A stretch of 64,000 nt of DNA from Rhodoblastus sp963736175 (GTDB lineage Bacteria; Pseudomonadota; Alphaproteobacteria; Rhizobiales; Beijerinckiaceae), in contig CAVTNU010000009.1 in assembly GCA_963736175.1 (NCBI GenBank), positions 46,788 through 110,787 on the forward strand, written 5' to 3'. The notes below the pieces were generated by a model. It was not told where the DNA came from. It ran no database searches and was given only the letters and a program-made list of their open reading frames with translations. Shown one piece after another: positions 9,689 to 18,894 of this stretch (within the stretch, counting starts at the first letter, position 1; the number at the start of each line of letters is the position of its first letter). A program made the translations under genes and the position numbers.

Positions 9689-10996
9689 ATGCAAGGCGAA
9701 GGCATGCCGTTGCCTGTCAATATCTGGGTCGCTGCGGCGATCCTGATCTTTTGCATTCTGCTTTCCGCGATGTTCGCGGGGGCCGAGACGGCGATGACGG
9801 CCGCCTCGCGGGCGCGCATGCACGCGCTGGAAAAACAGGGCGACGTGCGCGCCAGAACGGTGCTGCGGCTGCTTTCGGGGCGCGACCGACTCATCGGCGC
9901 CATGCTGCTTGGCAACACTTTGGTGAATATCGGCGCTTCAGCCTTCCTCACCACGGTGCTGGTGAGTCTGGTCGGTGATCGCGGCGCGATTTACGCCACC
10001 GCGGCGATGACCGCGATGCTTCTGATTTTCGCCGAAGTCATGCCGAAAACCGTGGCGATCACCTATCCGGACCGTATGTCGCTGGTCTTGGCGCGGATCG
10101 TCGCTGTTTTCGTGGCGATATTCGGCCCCGTTCTGGCGGCGGTCGAATTCATCGTGCGCGGCGTCCTGCGCCTATTCGGGTTGAAACTGGGCGAGCATCA
10201 GTCGCTGCTGACGCCGCAGGAGGAGCTCAAGAGCGCGGTCGACCTGATGCACCGCGAAGGCGGCGTCGACCGCTCCGACCGCGACATGTTCGGCGGCCTG
10301 CTCGATCTGAAAGAGCTGACCGTTTCCGACGTCATGATCCATCGCACCAAGATGCGCTCCATCAACGCCGATCTGCCGATCGCCGACATTGTGCGCGAGG
10401 TCATCGATTCGCCTTACACTCGAATGCCGCTCTGGCGCGAGGACGCGGACAACATCATCGGCGTTCTGCACGCCAAGGATCTCCTGCGCGCCCTCAGCGT
10501 GGCCGGCGGCGATCCCAGTCGACTTCGGATCGAAGATATCGCGCTGAAAACCTGGTTCGTGCCGGATACCACGGCGCTCGAGGACCAATTGCAGGCGTTC
10601 CGCAAACGCAAGACGCATTTCGCCCTTGTCGTCGACGAATATGGCGATGTGCAGGGTCTGGTGACGCTGGAGGACATTCTCGAGGAAATCGTCGGCGACA
10701 TCCGGGACGAACACGACGTCGCCGTCACCGGCGTGCGGCCGCAGTCGGACGGATCGGTGATCGTTGACGGCTCGGCGCCGATCCGCGATCTCAATCGCAT
10801 CATGGCCTGGGATCTGCCGGACGAGGAAGCCACCACCATCGCCGGGCTGGTCATCCATGAAGCGCGCGCTATTCCCGAGCAGGGGCAGAAATTCGCCTTC
10901 CACAATTTCCGGTTTGAGGTCTTGCGCAAGCAGCGCAACAAAATCGCGCTCTTGCGTCTCACGCCCGTTGGGAAAAGCGAAAAGCAGGACGGCTGA
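9689..10996 (+). CDS. CorC/HlyC-family membrane protein (CNNM domain, paired CBS domains)
   Basis: The 435-aa protein has an N-terminal CNNM/DUF21 transmembrane domain (about 1-190, at least three helices, with FAGAETAMTAASRARM). Two CBS domains follow (about 205-330, including VMIHRTKM and FALVVDEYGDVQGLVTLED), then a C-terminal CorC_HlyC domain (about 345-430). This architecture belongs to Mg2+/Co2+ transport or efflux proteins (CorC/CorB, MpfA-like). It begins 6 nt after aroKB, so it is probably in the same transcript, as is common in Rhizobiales. Transport direction cannot be read from the sequence. Confidence 0.88.
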   Translation: MQGEGMPLPVNIWVAAAILIFCILLSAMFAGAETAMTAASRARMHALEKQGDVRARTVLRLLSGRDRLIGAMLLGNTLVNIGASAFLTTVLVSLVGDRGAIYATAAMTAMLLIFAEVMPKTVAITYPDRMSLVLARIVAVFVAIFGPVLAAVEFIVRGVLRLFGLKLGEHQSLLTPQEELKSAVDLMHREGGVDRSDRDMFGGLLDLKELTVSDVMIHRTKMRSINADLPIADIVREVIDSPYTRMPLWREDADNIIGVLHAKDLLRALSVAGGDPSRLRIEDIALKTWFVPDTTALEDQLQAFRKRKTHFALVVDEYGDVQGLVTLEDILEEIVGDIRDEHDVAVTGVRPQSDGSVIVDGSAPIRDLNRIMAWDLPDEEATTIAGLVIHEARAIPEQGQKFAFHNFRFEVLRKQRNKIALLRLTPVGKSEKQDG

Positions 10997-11045
10997 CGAC
11001 GGATGGAAATGACAAAGGTCAATTCAACAGACGAGAGTTAGGCGC

Positions 11046-11261
11046 ATGGCGGAGCAGACGGAGAATGAAGAGAAGGGCGAAGACGCTTCTGTCGCGCGCA
11101 AGGCGCTGACGCCCGTAGCGCTGCGCGCGCTTGCAGAGGCGCAGGAGCGCCGCCGCGCCGCCGCCCCGGTCGAACGGCCGAAGGAGGTGAACGGGCCTTC
11201 GGGGCCGGAGCCTGTGCGCTATGGCGATTGGGAGCGCAAGGGCATAGCCAGCGATTTTTGA
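11046..11261 (+). CDS. DUF1674 protein, SdhAF4-like succinate dehydrogenase assembly factor
   Basis: This 71-aa protein ends with the family signature GPEPVRYGDWERKGIASDF. DUF1674 includes mitochondrial SDHAF4, which binds flavinated SdhA and helps assemble succinate dehydrogenase. The N-terminal half is charged and probably disordered (EEKGED, EAQERRRAAAPVERPKE). It lies 49 nt after the CorC/HlyC gene on the same strand. The family call rests on the C-terminal motif. A function in SDH assembly is inferred from the eukaryotic homologue. Confidence 0.85.
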   Translation: MAEQTENEEKGEDASVARKALTPVALRALAEAQERRRAAAPVERPKEVNGPSGPEPVRYGDWERKGIASDF

Positions 11262-11324
11262 ATTTCGTCGAATGCGTTTTGACTTCCGCATCGCATTCGG
11301 CTCCAGGCGCATCGGAGGCCCCTT

Positions 11325-12218
11325 TTGCCGCTAGCCGTGAAGCCGGTCTTTCGTTTTGCGCCCTCGCCCAACGGTTTTCTGCATCTGGGCCACGCCTATT
11401 CGGCGCTGATGAACGAAGCGCTGGCGCAAGCGCGCGGCGGCCGGCTGCTGCTGCGGATCGAGGATATCGATCGCGGCCGGGCGCGGCCTGAATATGAAGC
11501 GGCGATCTTCGAGGATCTGGCCTGGCTCGGCGTGGCCTTTGAGCCGAAGGCGCGGCGGCAGAGCGAGCATTTCGCCGATTATGCGCGCGCGCTCGACAAA
11601 CTGGTCGCCGAAGGCGTCGCCTATCCCTGCTTTTGTTCGCGCGGCGACATTCTGACGGCGTTGCGCGGCAAGTCCGATTGGCCGAAAGACCCGGACGGGG
11701 CGCCGCTTTATCCGGGCCTGTGCAAGGGGATTTCAGTCAAGGCCCGGGCCGAACGGCTCGCCGGCGGCGCAAAGGCCAGCCTGCGCATCGACATGGAAAA
11801 GGCGTTGTCGCGCGTCGGCGGCGAATTTGGCTGGCGCGAGTTCGGCGAGGGCGCGAGCGCCCGGTTCGTCGGGGCGAGGCCGGCGTTATGGGGCGATGCG
11901 GCGATCGGGCGCAAGGACGTGAGCGCGTCCTATCACATCGCCTGCGTCGTCGACGACGCCGCGCAGGGCGTCAGCGAGGTCGTCCGCGGCGCAGACCTGT
12001 TCGAGGCGACCAGTCTGCATCGGCTGTTGCAGACCTTGTTGGGCCTGCCGGCCCCGGATTATCGCCATCACCGGCTGGTGTGCGACGAGACCGGTCGTAA
12101 ATTGGCGAAAAGCCGGCAATCGCCGTCGCTGCGCGACAGGCGCGCGCGCGGGGCGAGACCGGAAGACATCTGCGCTCTGCTCGAACGGACGATGGGCTTG
12201 CCCGCTTGGCGCGAATAG
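11325..12218 (+). CDS. gluQ: Glutamyl-Q tRNA(Asp) synthetase
   Basis: GluQ is a truncated glutamyl-tRNA synthetase that attaches glutamate to the queuosine base of tRNA-Asp. The 297-aa protein has the class I signature HLGH (residues 20-23, in FAPSPNGFLHLGHAYSAL) and the second ATP motif KLAKS. The cysteine cluster YPCFCSR is the usual GluQ zinc site region. It lacks the anticodon-binding domain of GltX, matching its short length. Translation starts at a TTG (11325) preceded by GGAGG with about 7 nt spacing. A bidirectional terminator follows at 12235-12265. Confidence 0.9.
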   Translation: MPLAVKPVFRFAPSPNGFLHLGHAYSALMNEALAQARGGRLLLRIEDIDRGRARPEYEAAIFEDLAWLGVAFEPKARRQSEHFADYARALDKLVAEGVAYPCFCSRGDILTALRGKSDWPKDPDGAPLYPGLCKGISVKARAERLAGGAKASLRIDMEKALSRVGGEFGWREFGEGASARFVGARPALWGDAAIGRKDVSASYHIACVVDDAAQGVSEVVRGADLFEATSLHRLLQTLLGLPAPDYRHHRLVCDETGRKLAKSRQSPSLRDRRARGARPEDICALLERTMGLPAWRE

Positions 12219-12234
12219 AGGCGGGGAAACGAAA

Positions 12235-12265
12235 AGGGGCCCAAAAGGCCCCCTGCCGGTTTTTG
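12235..12265. terminator. Bidirectional intrinsic terminator between gluQ and the L,D-transpeptidase gene
   Basis: GGGGCC (12236-12241) pairs with GGCCCC (12247-12252) around a short A-rich loop. A T-run near 12260-12264 lies downstream on the plus strand, and an A-run (12232-12235) gives T residues on the minus strand. It separates two convergent genes. Confidence 0.7.
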
Positions 12266-12286
12266 CAATCTGTTTAGATAACGCGC

Positions 12287-12805
12287 TCAGGGCAGCATGA
12301 CGACCGTCGTGCCGACGCTGACGCGATCGTAAAGATCGGAGACGTCTTCGTTCAGCATGCGGATGCAGCCATAGGAGGCGCGCGAACCGATTGAGGCGCG
12401 CATGTGCGCCGATGTCCCGTGAATGGCGATCTGATTGCGTTCGAGCGTCAGCGCCGCCACGCCCATCGGATTGCGCGGCGAGCCGCCCTTGATCAGATTG
12501 GGCAGTTCCGGATGATCGTGCTTGACCACGGCCGGCGGGCTCCAATCGGGGTGGGAATATTTGCCGGCGACGCGCGTGGCGCCGAGCCATTCCTTGCCGG
12601 GCTTGGCGACCGCGACCGGATATTGGATCGCCGAGCCGTCGTTCAGGACATAATAGAGCTTGCGCTGACGCATGCTGATGACGACCGTGCCGGCGTCATA
12701 GCCGGCGTGAAACGCCACGACCGCCGTGCGCGCTTGCGCCGACGAGGGCGCTCCGGCAAAACCGGCGACGGCGGCAAGAACAAAAAAACTGATCCGTTTG
12801 TGCAT
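12287..12805 (-). CDS. L,D-transpeptidase (YkuD domain), exported
   Basis: This is a periplasmic enzyme that makes 3-3 peptidoglycan crosslinks or links proteins to peptidoglycan. The start at 12805 (MHKRISFFVLAAVAGFAG) is preferred because it gives a clean signal peptide cleaved near AQAR and has GGAG about 8 nt upstream. An upstream in-frame start at 12928 adds a non-signal tail. The 172-aa product is mostly a YkuD domain with the catalytic signature HGTSAHMRASIG followed by SYGCIRM, where the cysteine is the nucleophile. A Tyr replaces the common His in SHGCIRM. It is convergent with gluQ. Confidence 0.9.
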   Translation of the reverse strand: MHKRISFFVLAAVAGFAGAPSSAQARTAVVAFHAGYDAGTVVISMRQRKLYYVLNDGSAIQYPVAVAKPGKEWLGATRVAGKYSHPDWSPPAVVKHDHPELPNLIKGGSPRNPMGVAALTLERNQIAIHGTSAHMRASIGSRASYGCIRMLNEDVSDLYDRVSVGTTVVMLP

Positions 12806-13086
12806 GGAAGCGACTCCAAACGCGAAGGCGGCGGGAACTGGACGCAAAACCAACAAAGCGAACGGTTGTTCCGATTCGATCGAAACGGAAGACTTTGCAG
12901 ACCGAATTTTGCCGTAAATTGGACTCAATTCCTAGCATCGCGCCACGCTTCGACCAAACTCTTTGCTGGTTTGGTTAGGCGATAATCTAAAGATTCTGTT
13001 AATCTGTTGCGCGCGCGCCACGCTAGGGCGGACGCGAGGCCGGTCGTTGGCGTCGTTTCTCCCCGTTTACTCGGACAAGGTCAGGA
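12806..13086. other. Spacer upstream of the L,D-transpeptidase gene; no gene seen
   Basis: This 281-bp spacer lies between the transpeptidase start and the end of the amidotransferase-like gene, both on the minus strand. It must contain the transpeptidase promoter. I see no convincing small gene, hairpin or repeat. Confidence 0.4.
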
Positions 13087-15180
13087 TCAGGGCTGGGCGG
13101 ATTTCGCGCGGCGCCCTTCGTAAATCCAGGCGGCGACGAGGGCGCCCAACAGCGCCAGCAGGCCAAAGGCGCCGACCGCCAATGGCTCAAGCTCGACGCC
13201 TTTGACGAGGCTCGCTCCGGTGCGGCGCAGGCCGATATAGTCGGCGCCGGCGAATGTCGATCCCCGCTCCATGACCACCAGACGCGGCAAGACGATTTCC
13301 GCGTCGCCGGCCCGGCCGATGCGCCGCACGCTGCCGCCGGTCGCCCGCGCCAGCGGCGTCAGCAGCTCCGTCGAGGAAGCTGCCTGCCGGTATTCGAGCG
13401 GATTTTCCGGACCGACATTGACGAGGGCGATCAGTTCGCCCTGCTCGACGCGGTAAAGGCCTTGGCGTCGGGCGGTAAAATGCGCGCTGAAAAGGCCCGG
13501 CGCCTCGTTGTCCATCACGATTTCGCTGGTCTCGCCGGACGGCGACGTCAGCCGCGCGGCGGGAACGCTCTCCAACAAGCTCTGACGCTCGATTTTGACG
13601 TCATGGCCGCGCACGGACGCGCGCAGCGATTCTTCTTCGAGTTCCGGCTCCTTCAACAGCCAGTGGGCGAGGTGACGCATCAATTCGAGATAGGGTCCGC
13701 CGTTGCGATAGGAGCGCGCCCAGAGCCATGACTGGTCGGTCAGCAGCAGGCCGATGCGCCCCTTCTGCTCGTGCGAGAGCGTCAGCAACGGGCGTCCGTC
13801 CGGCCCCGACAGAATATTGGCGCCGCGCAGAAGCTCAGCGTCGATCAGGCGGAACCATTCGCTCCAGTCCGGCGGCTCGGCGTTCGCTCCAGGCAGATCG
13901 CGCGTGACCGGGTGACGCGCGCCATCCTTCGTCACCTTCGGGCGAAAGGGCCGCTCCAGCGCGTCGCCTTTGGGAAAGGCGGGAATGACCTTGCCGATCG
14001 GCGTGTAGTAGATGCTGTCCGGTTTGGCGAATTCGGGGCCGGCGACGATCAGCATGGCGCCGCCTTCGCGCACATAGCGCACGATATTGTCGAAATAGGC
14101 GGGCGGCAGCAGGCCAGCGTTGGAGTAGCGGTCGAAGACGATGAGGTCGAAATCCTTGATCTTGGCGCCGAACAGTTCGGCGGTGGGAAAGGCGATCAGC
14201 GACAACTCCCTGATCGGCGTCCCGTCCTGCTTTTCCGGCGGGCGCAGAATGGTGAAATGCACCAGCTCGACATTGGCGTCGGACTTCAACAGATTGCGCC
14301 ACGCGCGCTCGCCCGGATTGGGTTCGCCGGACACCAGCAGCACCTTGAGCCGATCGCGCACGCCCTCCAGCGCGGCGACCGCCTTGTTGTTGATCAGCGT
14401 CAGCTCGTTCTCGGCTGGCTCGGCGTCGAACTCGAACATGTTCTGGCCGCCATGTTCGATCTTCACGGCGATTCTGGTTTTTTCCCCCGGTCTGGCGAGC
14501 ACGCGGGTCAATAACGCGCCGTCGCGCTTGACAGTCACGGCGATCGGATCGCCGCCGCCATTGGCGTCGTCGACCTTGAATTCGAAATTGACGTCCTTGC
14601 CGATCAGCCCGAAACGCGGCGCTTCGGTCAATTCGATACGACGGTCGCGCTCGCCTTCGTAGCCGGTGACAAGGACGTGCAGCGGGGCGTTGAAGCCATA
14701 GCTGGCGACATCTTTGGGAATGTCATGGACGACGCCGTCGGTGACCATCACGACGCCGGCAAGACGCTCGCGCGAAACGTCGCCGAGTCCCGCGCTCAAC
14801 GCCGTGAAAAGCCGCGTGCCGTCGTCCTGTTCGTCGCCGCCGGCGTTTATGAAGCGCAGATCGAAATCGCCAAGCGCCTTGATGTCCTTCTCCAGCGCAG
14901 CTTTGGCCGAGCCCGTTTGCGCGCGGCGCTGGCCGAATTCCTGCGAAGCGCTTTCGTCAAGCACGACGGTGACGACGTCGCGCAGGCTCTGGCGCTGTTC
15001 GCGGACCAGGGATGGGCCGCCCAGCGCCGCCAACAGCACGGCGAATCCGAGCGCGCGCCACAGAACGCCGCGATGGCCCCGCCAGAACTGGAAGGCCAGC
15101 GCCGCCAGCGCCAAAACGGCGAGCAGGACGAGAACGGGCGTCGGGACGAGCGGCGCGAAAGACAGGAAAAAGCCGTTCAA
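13087..15180 (-). CDS. Membrane protein with class I glutamine-amidotransferase-like fold (MoxR-cluster partner)
   Basis: This 697-aa protein has two N-terminal membrane helices (about 10-58), a von Willebrand/amidotransferase-like periplasmic region, and a C-terminal helix (about 665-690, GAFGLLALLGALVAAWIYEGRR). The central stretch DFDLIVFDRYSNAGLLPPAYFDNIVRYV, with GGAMLIVAGPEF, resembles the fold found in membrane proteins encoded with MoxR ATPases. No catalytic Cys is evident, so enzymatic amidotransfer is unlikely. It is the last gene of the moxR block and overlaps the preceding gene by 4 nt. A role in envelope protein folding or assembly is known only loosely for the family. Confidence 0.75.
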   Translation of the reverse strand: MNGFFLSFAPLVPTPVLVLLAVLALAALAFQFWRGHRGVLWRALGFAVLLAALGGPSLVREQRQSLRDVVTVVLDESASQEFGQRRAQTGSAKAALEKDIKALGDFDLRFINAGGDEQDDGTRLFTALSAGLGDVSRERLAGVVMVTDGVVHDIPKDVASYGFNAPLHVLVTGYEGERDRRIELTEAPRFGLIGKDVNFEFKVDDANGGGDPIAVTVKRDGALLTRVLARPGEKTRIAVKIEHGGQNMFEFDAEPAENELTLINNKAVAALEGVRDRLKVLLVSGEPNPGERAWRNLLKSDANVELVHFTILRPPEKQDGTPIRELSLIAFPTAELFGAKIKDFDLIVFDRYSNAGLLPPAYFDNIVRYVREGGAMLIVAGPEFAKPDSIYYTPIGKVIPAFPKGDALERPFRPKVTKDGARHPVTRDLPGANAEPPDWSEWFRLIDAELLRGANILSGPDGRPLLTLSHEQKGRIGLLLTDQSWLWARSYRNGGPYLELMRHLAHWLLKEPELEEESLRASVRGHDVKIERQSLLESVPAARLTSPSGETSEIVMDNEAPGLFSAHFTARRQGLYRVEQGELIALVNVGPENPLEYRQAASSTELLTPLARATGGSVRRIGRAGDAEIVLPRLVVMERGSTFAGADYIGLRRTGASLVKGVELEPLAVGAFGLLALLGALVAAWIYEGRRAKSAQP

Positions 15181-17981
15181 TGGTCCAGCCTTTCCAGCAA
15201 TTCGCGCACGTGCACCTGATCGGCTTTGTAATTGCCTGTCAGCGTATACATCACGATATTGACGCCGCCGCGCAGAGCCAGTTCGCGTTGGCGCGGCCCG
15301 CCGGGAATCAGCGAATAGAGCCCTTCTCCGAAAGGTTCGCCGGCCCAGGCCGCGGCGAGATCGTTCGAGACGATGATGATGGGCGATACGCTGTCGCCGG
15401 CGCGCGCCGGGCGATTCGCCGGGTCGGCCGACTCTGTCGGCAAGGCTTCGATCAGGGTCTGGCCGTCGGTCGTGCGCCCGATGAAACCATCGAGCAGATA
15501 GAAGGTTTTGGTGACGACGTGATCGCGCGGCAGAATTTCGAGCGCGGGAATGTCAATTTCGGTCAGGAATTTTCGCAACCATTGCGCTTCGGCCGTCGGC
15601 GGGCCGCCGGGCCGCGCGTTCAGGGCGTCGCGCGTGTCGAACAGGACGAGGCCGCCCTGTTTCATATAGGCGGCGATCTTTTTCGCCGCCTGCGCCGAAG
15701 GCTGCGGGCGATCGGGGGCGATCGGCCAATAGAGCAGGGGATAAAACGCCAGTTCGTCGCGCGCCGGATCGATGGCGACGGGCTCGCCCGGAGACAGCGC
15801 CGTGCGCAGCGCCAGCACATTGGACAATGTCGACAGGCCAAGCCGGCTTGCTTCGTCGATGCTGGCGTCGCCGGTCACGACATAGGCGAGCCGCGTCGAC
15901 AGCGCCGCCTCGATGTCCTTCGCCGCAATAGGCGGATTTTGGCGCGCGTCTGATTGCGCGCGCGCCGGCTGGCCGGGCAGGCTGAGAAAGACGAGGCAAA
16001 GCAGCAGGGCGGCGACCGCCGGGCCGCCCAGCCGGCGCGCGCCGATCGCCGAAGAAAAGATGGCGTCGGCCAGCGCCAGAAGAAAAGCGGCGACCAGCAG
16101 AATCGGACGCAGGTCGAGCGGCGGGGCGAGCGCCACGACGCTTTGTTTCAAGCCAAGGCCGGACAAGTCGAGCGGCGCGAGATTTTCGTCAGCGCCAAAA
16201 GCGTTGAGGGCGACAAAAGCATCCGGCCGCCCATAAAGCCCCGGCGGATGATCGAGCGACACGGCGATCTTGCCGGAGGCGGGAGCGGGCTTCGCCGTCG
16301 GCGCGGGCGCGCCGAGCGCGCCGAAACCGTCGAGCGTCCGCAGCGGCTGCAGAACCGGCGCCTGGGCCGATGTTTGGGTCGATGCGTCTTCGTTCGGCGC
16401 GGCTTTATTGGCGTTTTCTCCGGACAGGGCGGCGACCTTGCGCAGCATGTCGACGAACAGTCCCGACATAGGCAGGTTCGACCAACTGGAATCGGCCGTC
16501 ACGTGGAATAGCACGAGCAGGCCGGCGCCCCGCCGGTCCGCCGTCACCAGCGGCGTGCCGTCGGCCAGCCGCGCCCAGGTCTTGGCCGGCAGACCTGGCT
16601 CCGGTTCGGCCAGAACCTGTTTGCTGACGGCGACTTCATCCGGGGCGGCGAGCCCGGCGAAAGGCTCGCCCGGTTCGAACGGCGCCAGTTTTTTTGGCTG
16701 GTCCCAGGACAGCGCGCCGCCGAGCGTGCGTCCGCCGCGCCGCAGACGCACGGGCGTCAAGTCGTCGCTGGCGGCGGCGAGACGCGGTCCGGCGAAACGC
16801 AGCAGAACGCCGCCGTCGTAGAGAAACTGCTCCAGCCTTTTGCGCGCCAGCGGAGAGGCCGCGCTCGCGTCGGCGAGAATGAGCAGATCGACGCCTTCAT
16901 CGAGCAATTGTCCGATAGGATCGGCCTGTCCGGCCTTGGGTTCGCGCAGGTCGGCGTAGGGAGCGAGCGCCGTGCGGATATAATGGGCGGAATTCAGGAG
17001 CGGCTGAGCGAGGCCGTCGCCCGCGCCGGCGACCAGACCGACCCGCCGCCGGCGCGAGCCCTGGTCGAGCAGCAAAACAGCGCCGGCCGCGCGCTCGTCC
17101 TCAATGTCGAGGCGCGCGATATCGTTGCGCAACTCCACCGGTAGCGAGATCGCAACCTTTGTCGTCAGAGCGGCGGCGAAATCGAAGGGCGTCTGGACAA
17201 TCGGCGCGCCCTTGCGGTCGAAGGCGCGCAACAATCCGCGCGATGGTCCATTGGCGCTTGAACGCAGAATTTTTACGTCCATCGCGCCCTTGGCGTTTTC
17301 GACGCCGGCCAAGACGCGAAGCGGACGCAAGGTCAGCAGCGTTTCGGCCGACGGCGCCAGGTTCTTAAGTTTTTCAGCGAAAAAGCGCCCGTCCGGCCCG
17401 TCAAGCCCGTCGGACAGCCAGATGACATGCGCGTTGTTCTGGCGGGCCAGGAAGCTGTCCAGCGCGCCGAGAATGTTGGCGCGCGCCGGCCGGTAGGGCT
17501 GCGGCGTCAGCGCGCGCATCGTGTTGGCGGCGTTCGCGGCGTCGCTCAATTCGATCGGACGCGTCCCTTGCGAGATCGGCGCGATCGCCACAGGCGCGCC
17601 GAGGCGCGCCGCGTCGGCGATGCGCGCCTGCGCGGCTTCGACGCGCAAGGTCCAGTCGGGCGCCGCCGTCCAGCCGTCGTCGACGATCAGCAGCAAGGCG
17701 CCTGACTTTTCCGCTGTCGGCGCGCCGCCGGGCGCATAAGCGGGACCCGCCATGGCCAGAACGATCAGCCCGGCCAGGGTCATTCGCAGCAACAGCAGCC
17801 AGAGCGGCATGCGGGCGGCCGTGGCGTCGTCGCGGCGTTGATCGAGAATGAGCTTCAGCGGCGGAAAGGCGACGCGCCGCGGCGGCGGCGGACTTACCCG
17901 AAGCAGATAGAGCAGCGCCGGTGCGAGCGCGAAAGCGAGCAAGACATAGGGGGCTGAAAAGCTGAGCGAGAAAAGTCCCAT
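15177..17981 (-). CDS. BatA-like / DUF4159 membrane protein of the MoxR cluster
   Basis: The 934-aa protein begins with a BatA-type membrane region (MGLFSLSFSAPYVLLAFALA, then LLRVSPPPPRRVAFPPLKL), typical of aerotolerance (Bat) operon proteins. It has a central domain and a helix near residue 645. The C-terminal DUF4159 domain is about 725-930 (TRLAYVVTGDASIDEASRLG, GGPRQRELALRGGVNIVMYTLTGNYKADQVHV). The start at 17981 lies 5 nt after the DUF58 stop; an alternative ATG at 17999 overlaps that gene. The molecular function is not established. Confidence 0.8.
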   Translation of the reverse strand: MGLFSLSFSAPYVLLAFALAPALLYLLRVSPPPPRRVAFPPLKLILDQRRDDATAARMPLWLLLLRMTLAGLIVLAMAGPAYAPGGAPTAEKSGALLLIVDDGWTAAPDWTLRVEAAQARIADAARLGAPVAIAPISQGTRPIELSDAANAANTMRALTPQPYRPARANILGALDSFLARQNNAHVIWLSDGLDGPDGRFFAEKLKNLAPSAETLLTLRPLRVLAGVENAKGAMDVKILRSSANGPSRGLLRAFDRKGAPIVQTPFDFAAALTTKVAISLPVELRNDIARLDIEDERAAGAVLLLDQGSRRRRVGLVAGAGDGLAQPLLNSAHYIRTALAPYADLREPKAGQADPIGQLLDEGVDLLILADASAASPLARKRLEQFLYDGGVLLRFAGPRLAAASDDLTPVRLRRGGRTLGGALSWDQPKKLAPFEPGEPFAGLAAPDEVAVSKQVLAEPEPGLPAKTWARLADGTPLVTADRRGAGLLVLFHVTADSSWSNLPMSGLFVDMLRKVAALSGENANKAAPNEDASTQTSAQAPVLQPLRTLDGFGALGAPAPTAKPAPASGKIAVSLDHPPGLYGRPDAFVALNAFGADENLAPLDLSGLGLKQSVVALAPPLDLRPILLVAAFLLALADAIFSSAIGARRLGGPAVAALLLCLVFLSLPGQPARAQSDARQNPPIAAKDIEAALSTRLAYVVTGDASIDEASRLGLSTLSNVLALRTALSPGEPVAIDPARDELAFYPLLYWPIAPDRPQPSAQAAKKIAAYMKQGGLVLFDTRDALNARPGGPPTAEAQWLRKFLTEIDIPALEILPRDHVVTKTFYLLDGFIGRTTDGQTLIEALPTESADPANRPARAGDSVSPIIIVSNDLAAAWAGEPFGEGLYSLIPGGPRQRELALRGGVNIVMYTLTGNYKADQVHVRELLERLDH

Positions 17982-17985
17982 CCGG

Positions 17986-18894
17986 TCAATCCGCCGCAAT
18001 CGCTGTCTGCAAGGCGAGCAAGGCCTCGGCCGCTGGACGGTCGGTGACGTGCAGAGCTAGGGTCCAGCCGCGCGCGCGCGCGCAGGCGCCAAGGCGCTCG
18101 CGGTGGGCGCGCAGACGGTTCAAATATATCTGTTGCAATTGTTCGGCCCGGCCGGCGCGCAGGATCGCGCCGTCCTCGTCGTAAAACTCGGTCTGCCCGG
18201 CGAAGGGAAAGGCCTCTTCGAGCGGGTCGGCGATCATGACGATATGGCCGCGCGCTCCGTCGCCGGCTAGAGCGGCCAGACGCGCTTCGAACAGTGCGGG
18301 ATCGACGAGAAAATCGCCGATCAGCACCGCACGCTCGCGGCCATGCAAAACGATCGGCGGCGGCAGATCGTCGAAGTTTTCGCCGTTGGCGGCCGCCTCC
18401 TGCGCTAGGGCCAGGCCTATGCGCTCAATCAGGTCGCGGGCGTTTTGCGGTCGCGTCAGGCCGAGATAGCCGACGCGCTCGCCTCCGCGCGCCAGCGCGT
18501 CGGCCAGAGCGAGCGTCAGAACCAGCGCCCTGTCGCATTTGGCTTGCTGCGCGAGCGTCGAGCCGAAGACCATCGAAGGCGACAGATCGGCCCAGATCCA
18601 GAGCCTTTGCGCGCCTTCCCATTCGCGCTCGCGCACATAGAGCCGGTCATCGCGGCTCGATCGCCGCCAGTCGATCGATTGCGCCGCCTCGCCCGAGACA
18701 AAGGGCCTGAATTGCCAGAAAGTTTCGCCTGAACCGGCGCGCCGGCCGCCATGCGCGCCATGCAGCAGCGATGCGGCGGCGCGCGCGGCGAGGGTCAAGG
18801 CTGGCAGGCGCCGCGCCAGATCGAGCGCAGCGCTTTGTCCGCGCGCCCGGGCGCGCGCCGCTTCGCTTTTGGCAAAGGCTGGAGCCTCGATCAT
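17986..18894 (-). CDS. DUF58 domain protein
   Basis: The 302-aa protein contains the DUF58 core (WQFRPFVSGEAAQSIDWRRSSR, then YVREREWEGAQRLWIWADLSPSM), with a vWA-like fold. DUF58 proteins nearly always pair with MoxR AAA+ ATPases. The ATG at 18894 overlaps the moxR stop by 4 nt (ATGA), which is why it is preferred over the upstream ATG at 18939. It is cytoplasmic, with no membrane helix, and probably acts as an adaptor between the ATPase and the membrane partners encoded downstream. Confidence 0.88.
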   Translation of the reverse strand: MIEAPAFAKSEAARARARGQSAALDLARRLPALTLAARAAASLLHGAHGGRRAGSGETFWQFRPFVSGEAAQSIDWRRSSRDDRLYVREREWEGAQRLWIWADLSPSMVFGSTLAQQAKCDRALVLTLALADALARGGERVGYLGLTRPQNARDLIERIGLALAQEAAANGENFDDLPPPIVLHGRERAVLIGDFLVDPALFEARLAALAGDGARGHIVMIADPLEEAFPFAGQTEFYDEDGAILRAGRAEQLQQIYLNRLRAHRERLGACARARGWTLALHVTDRPAAEALLALQTAIAAD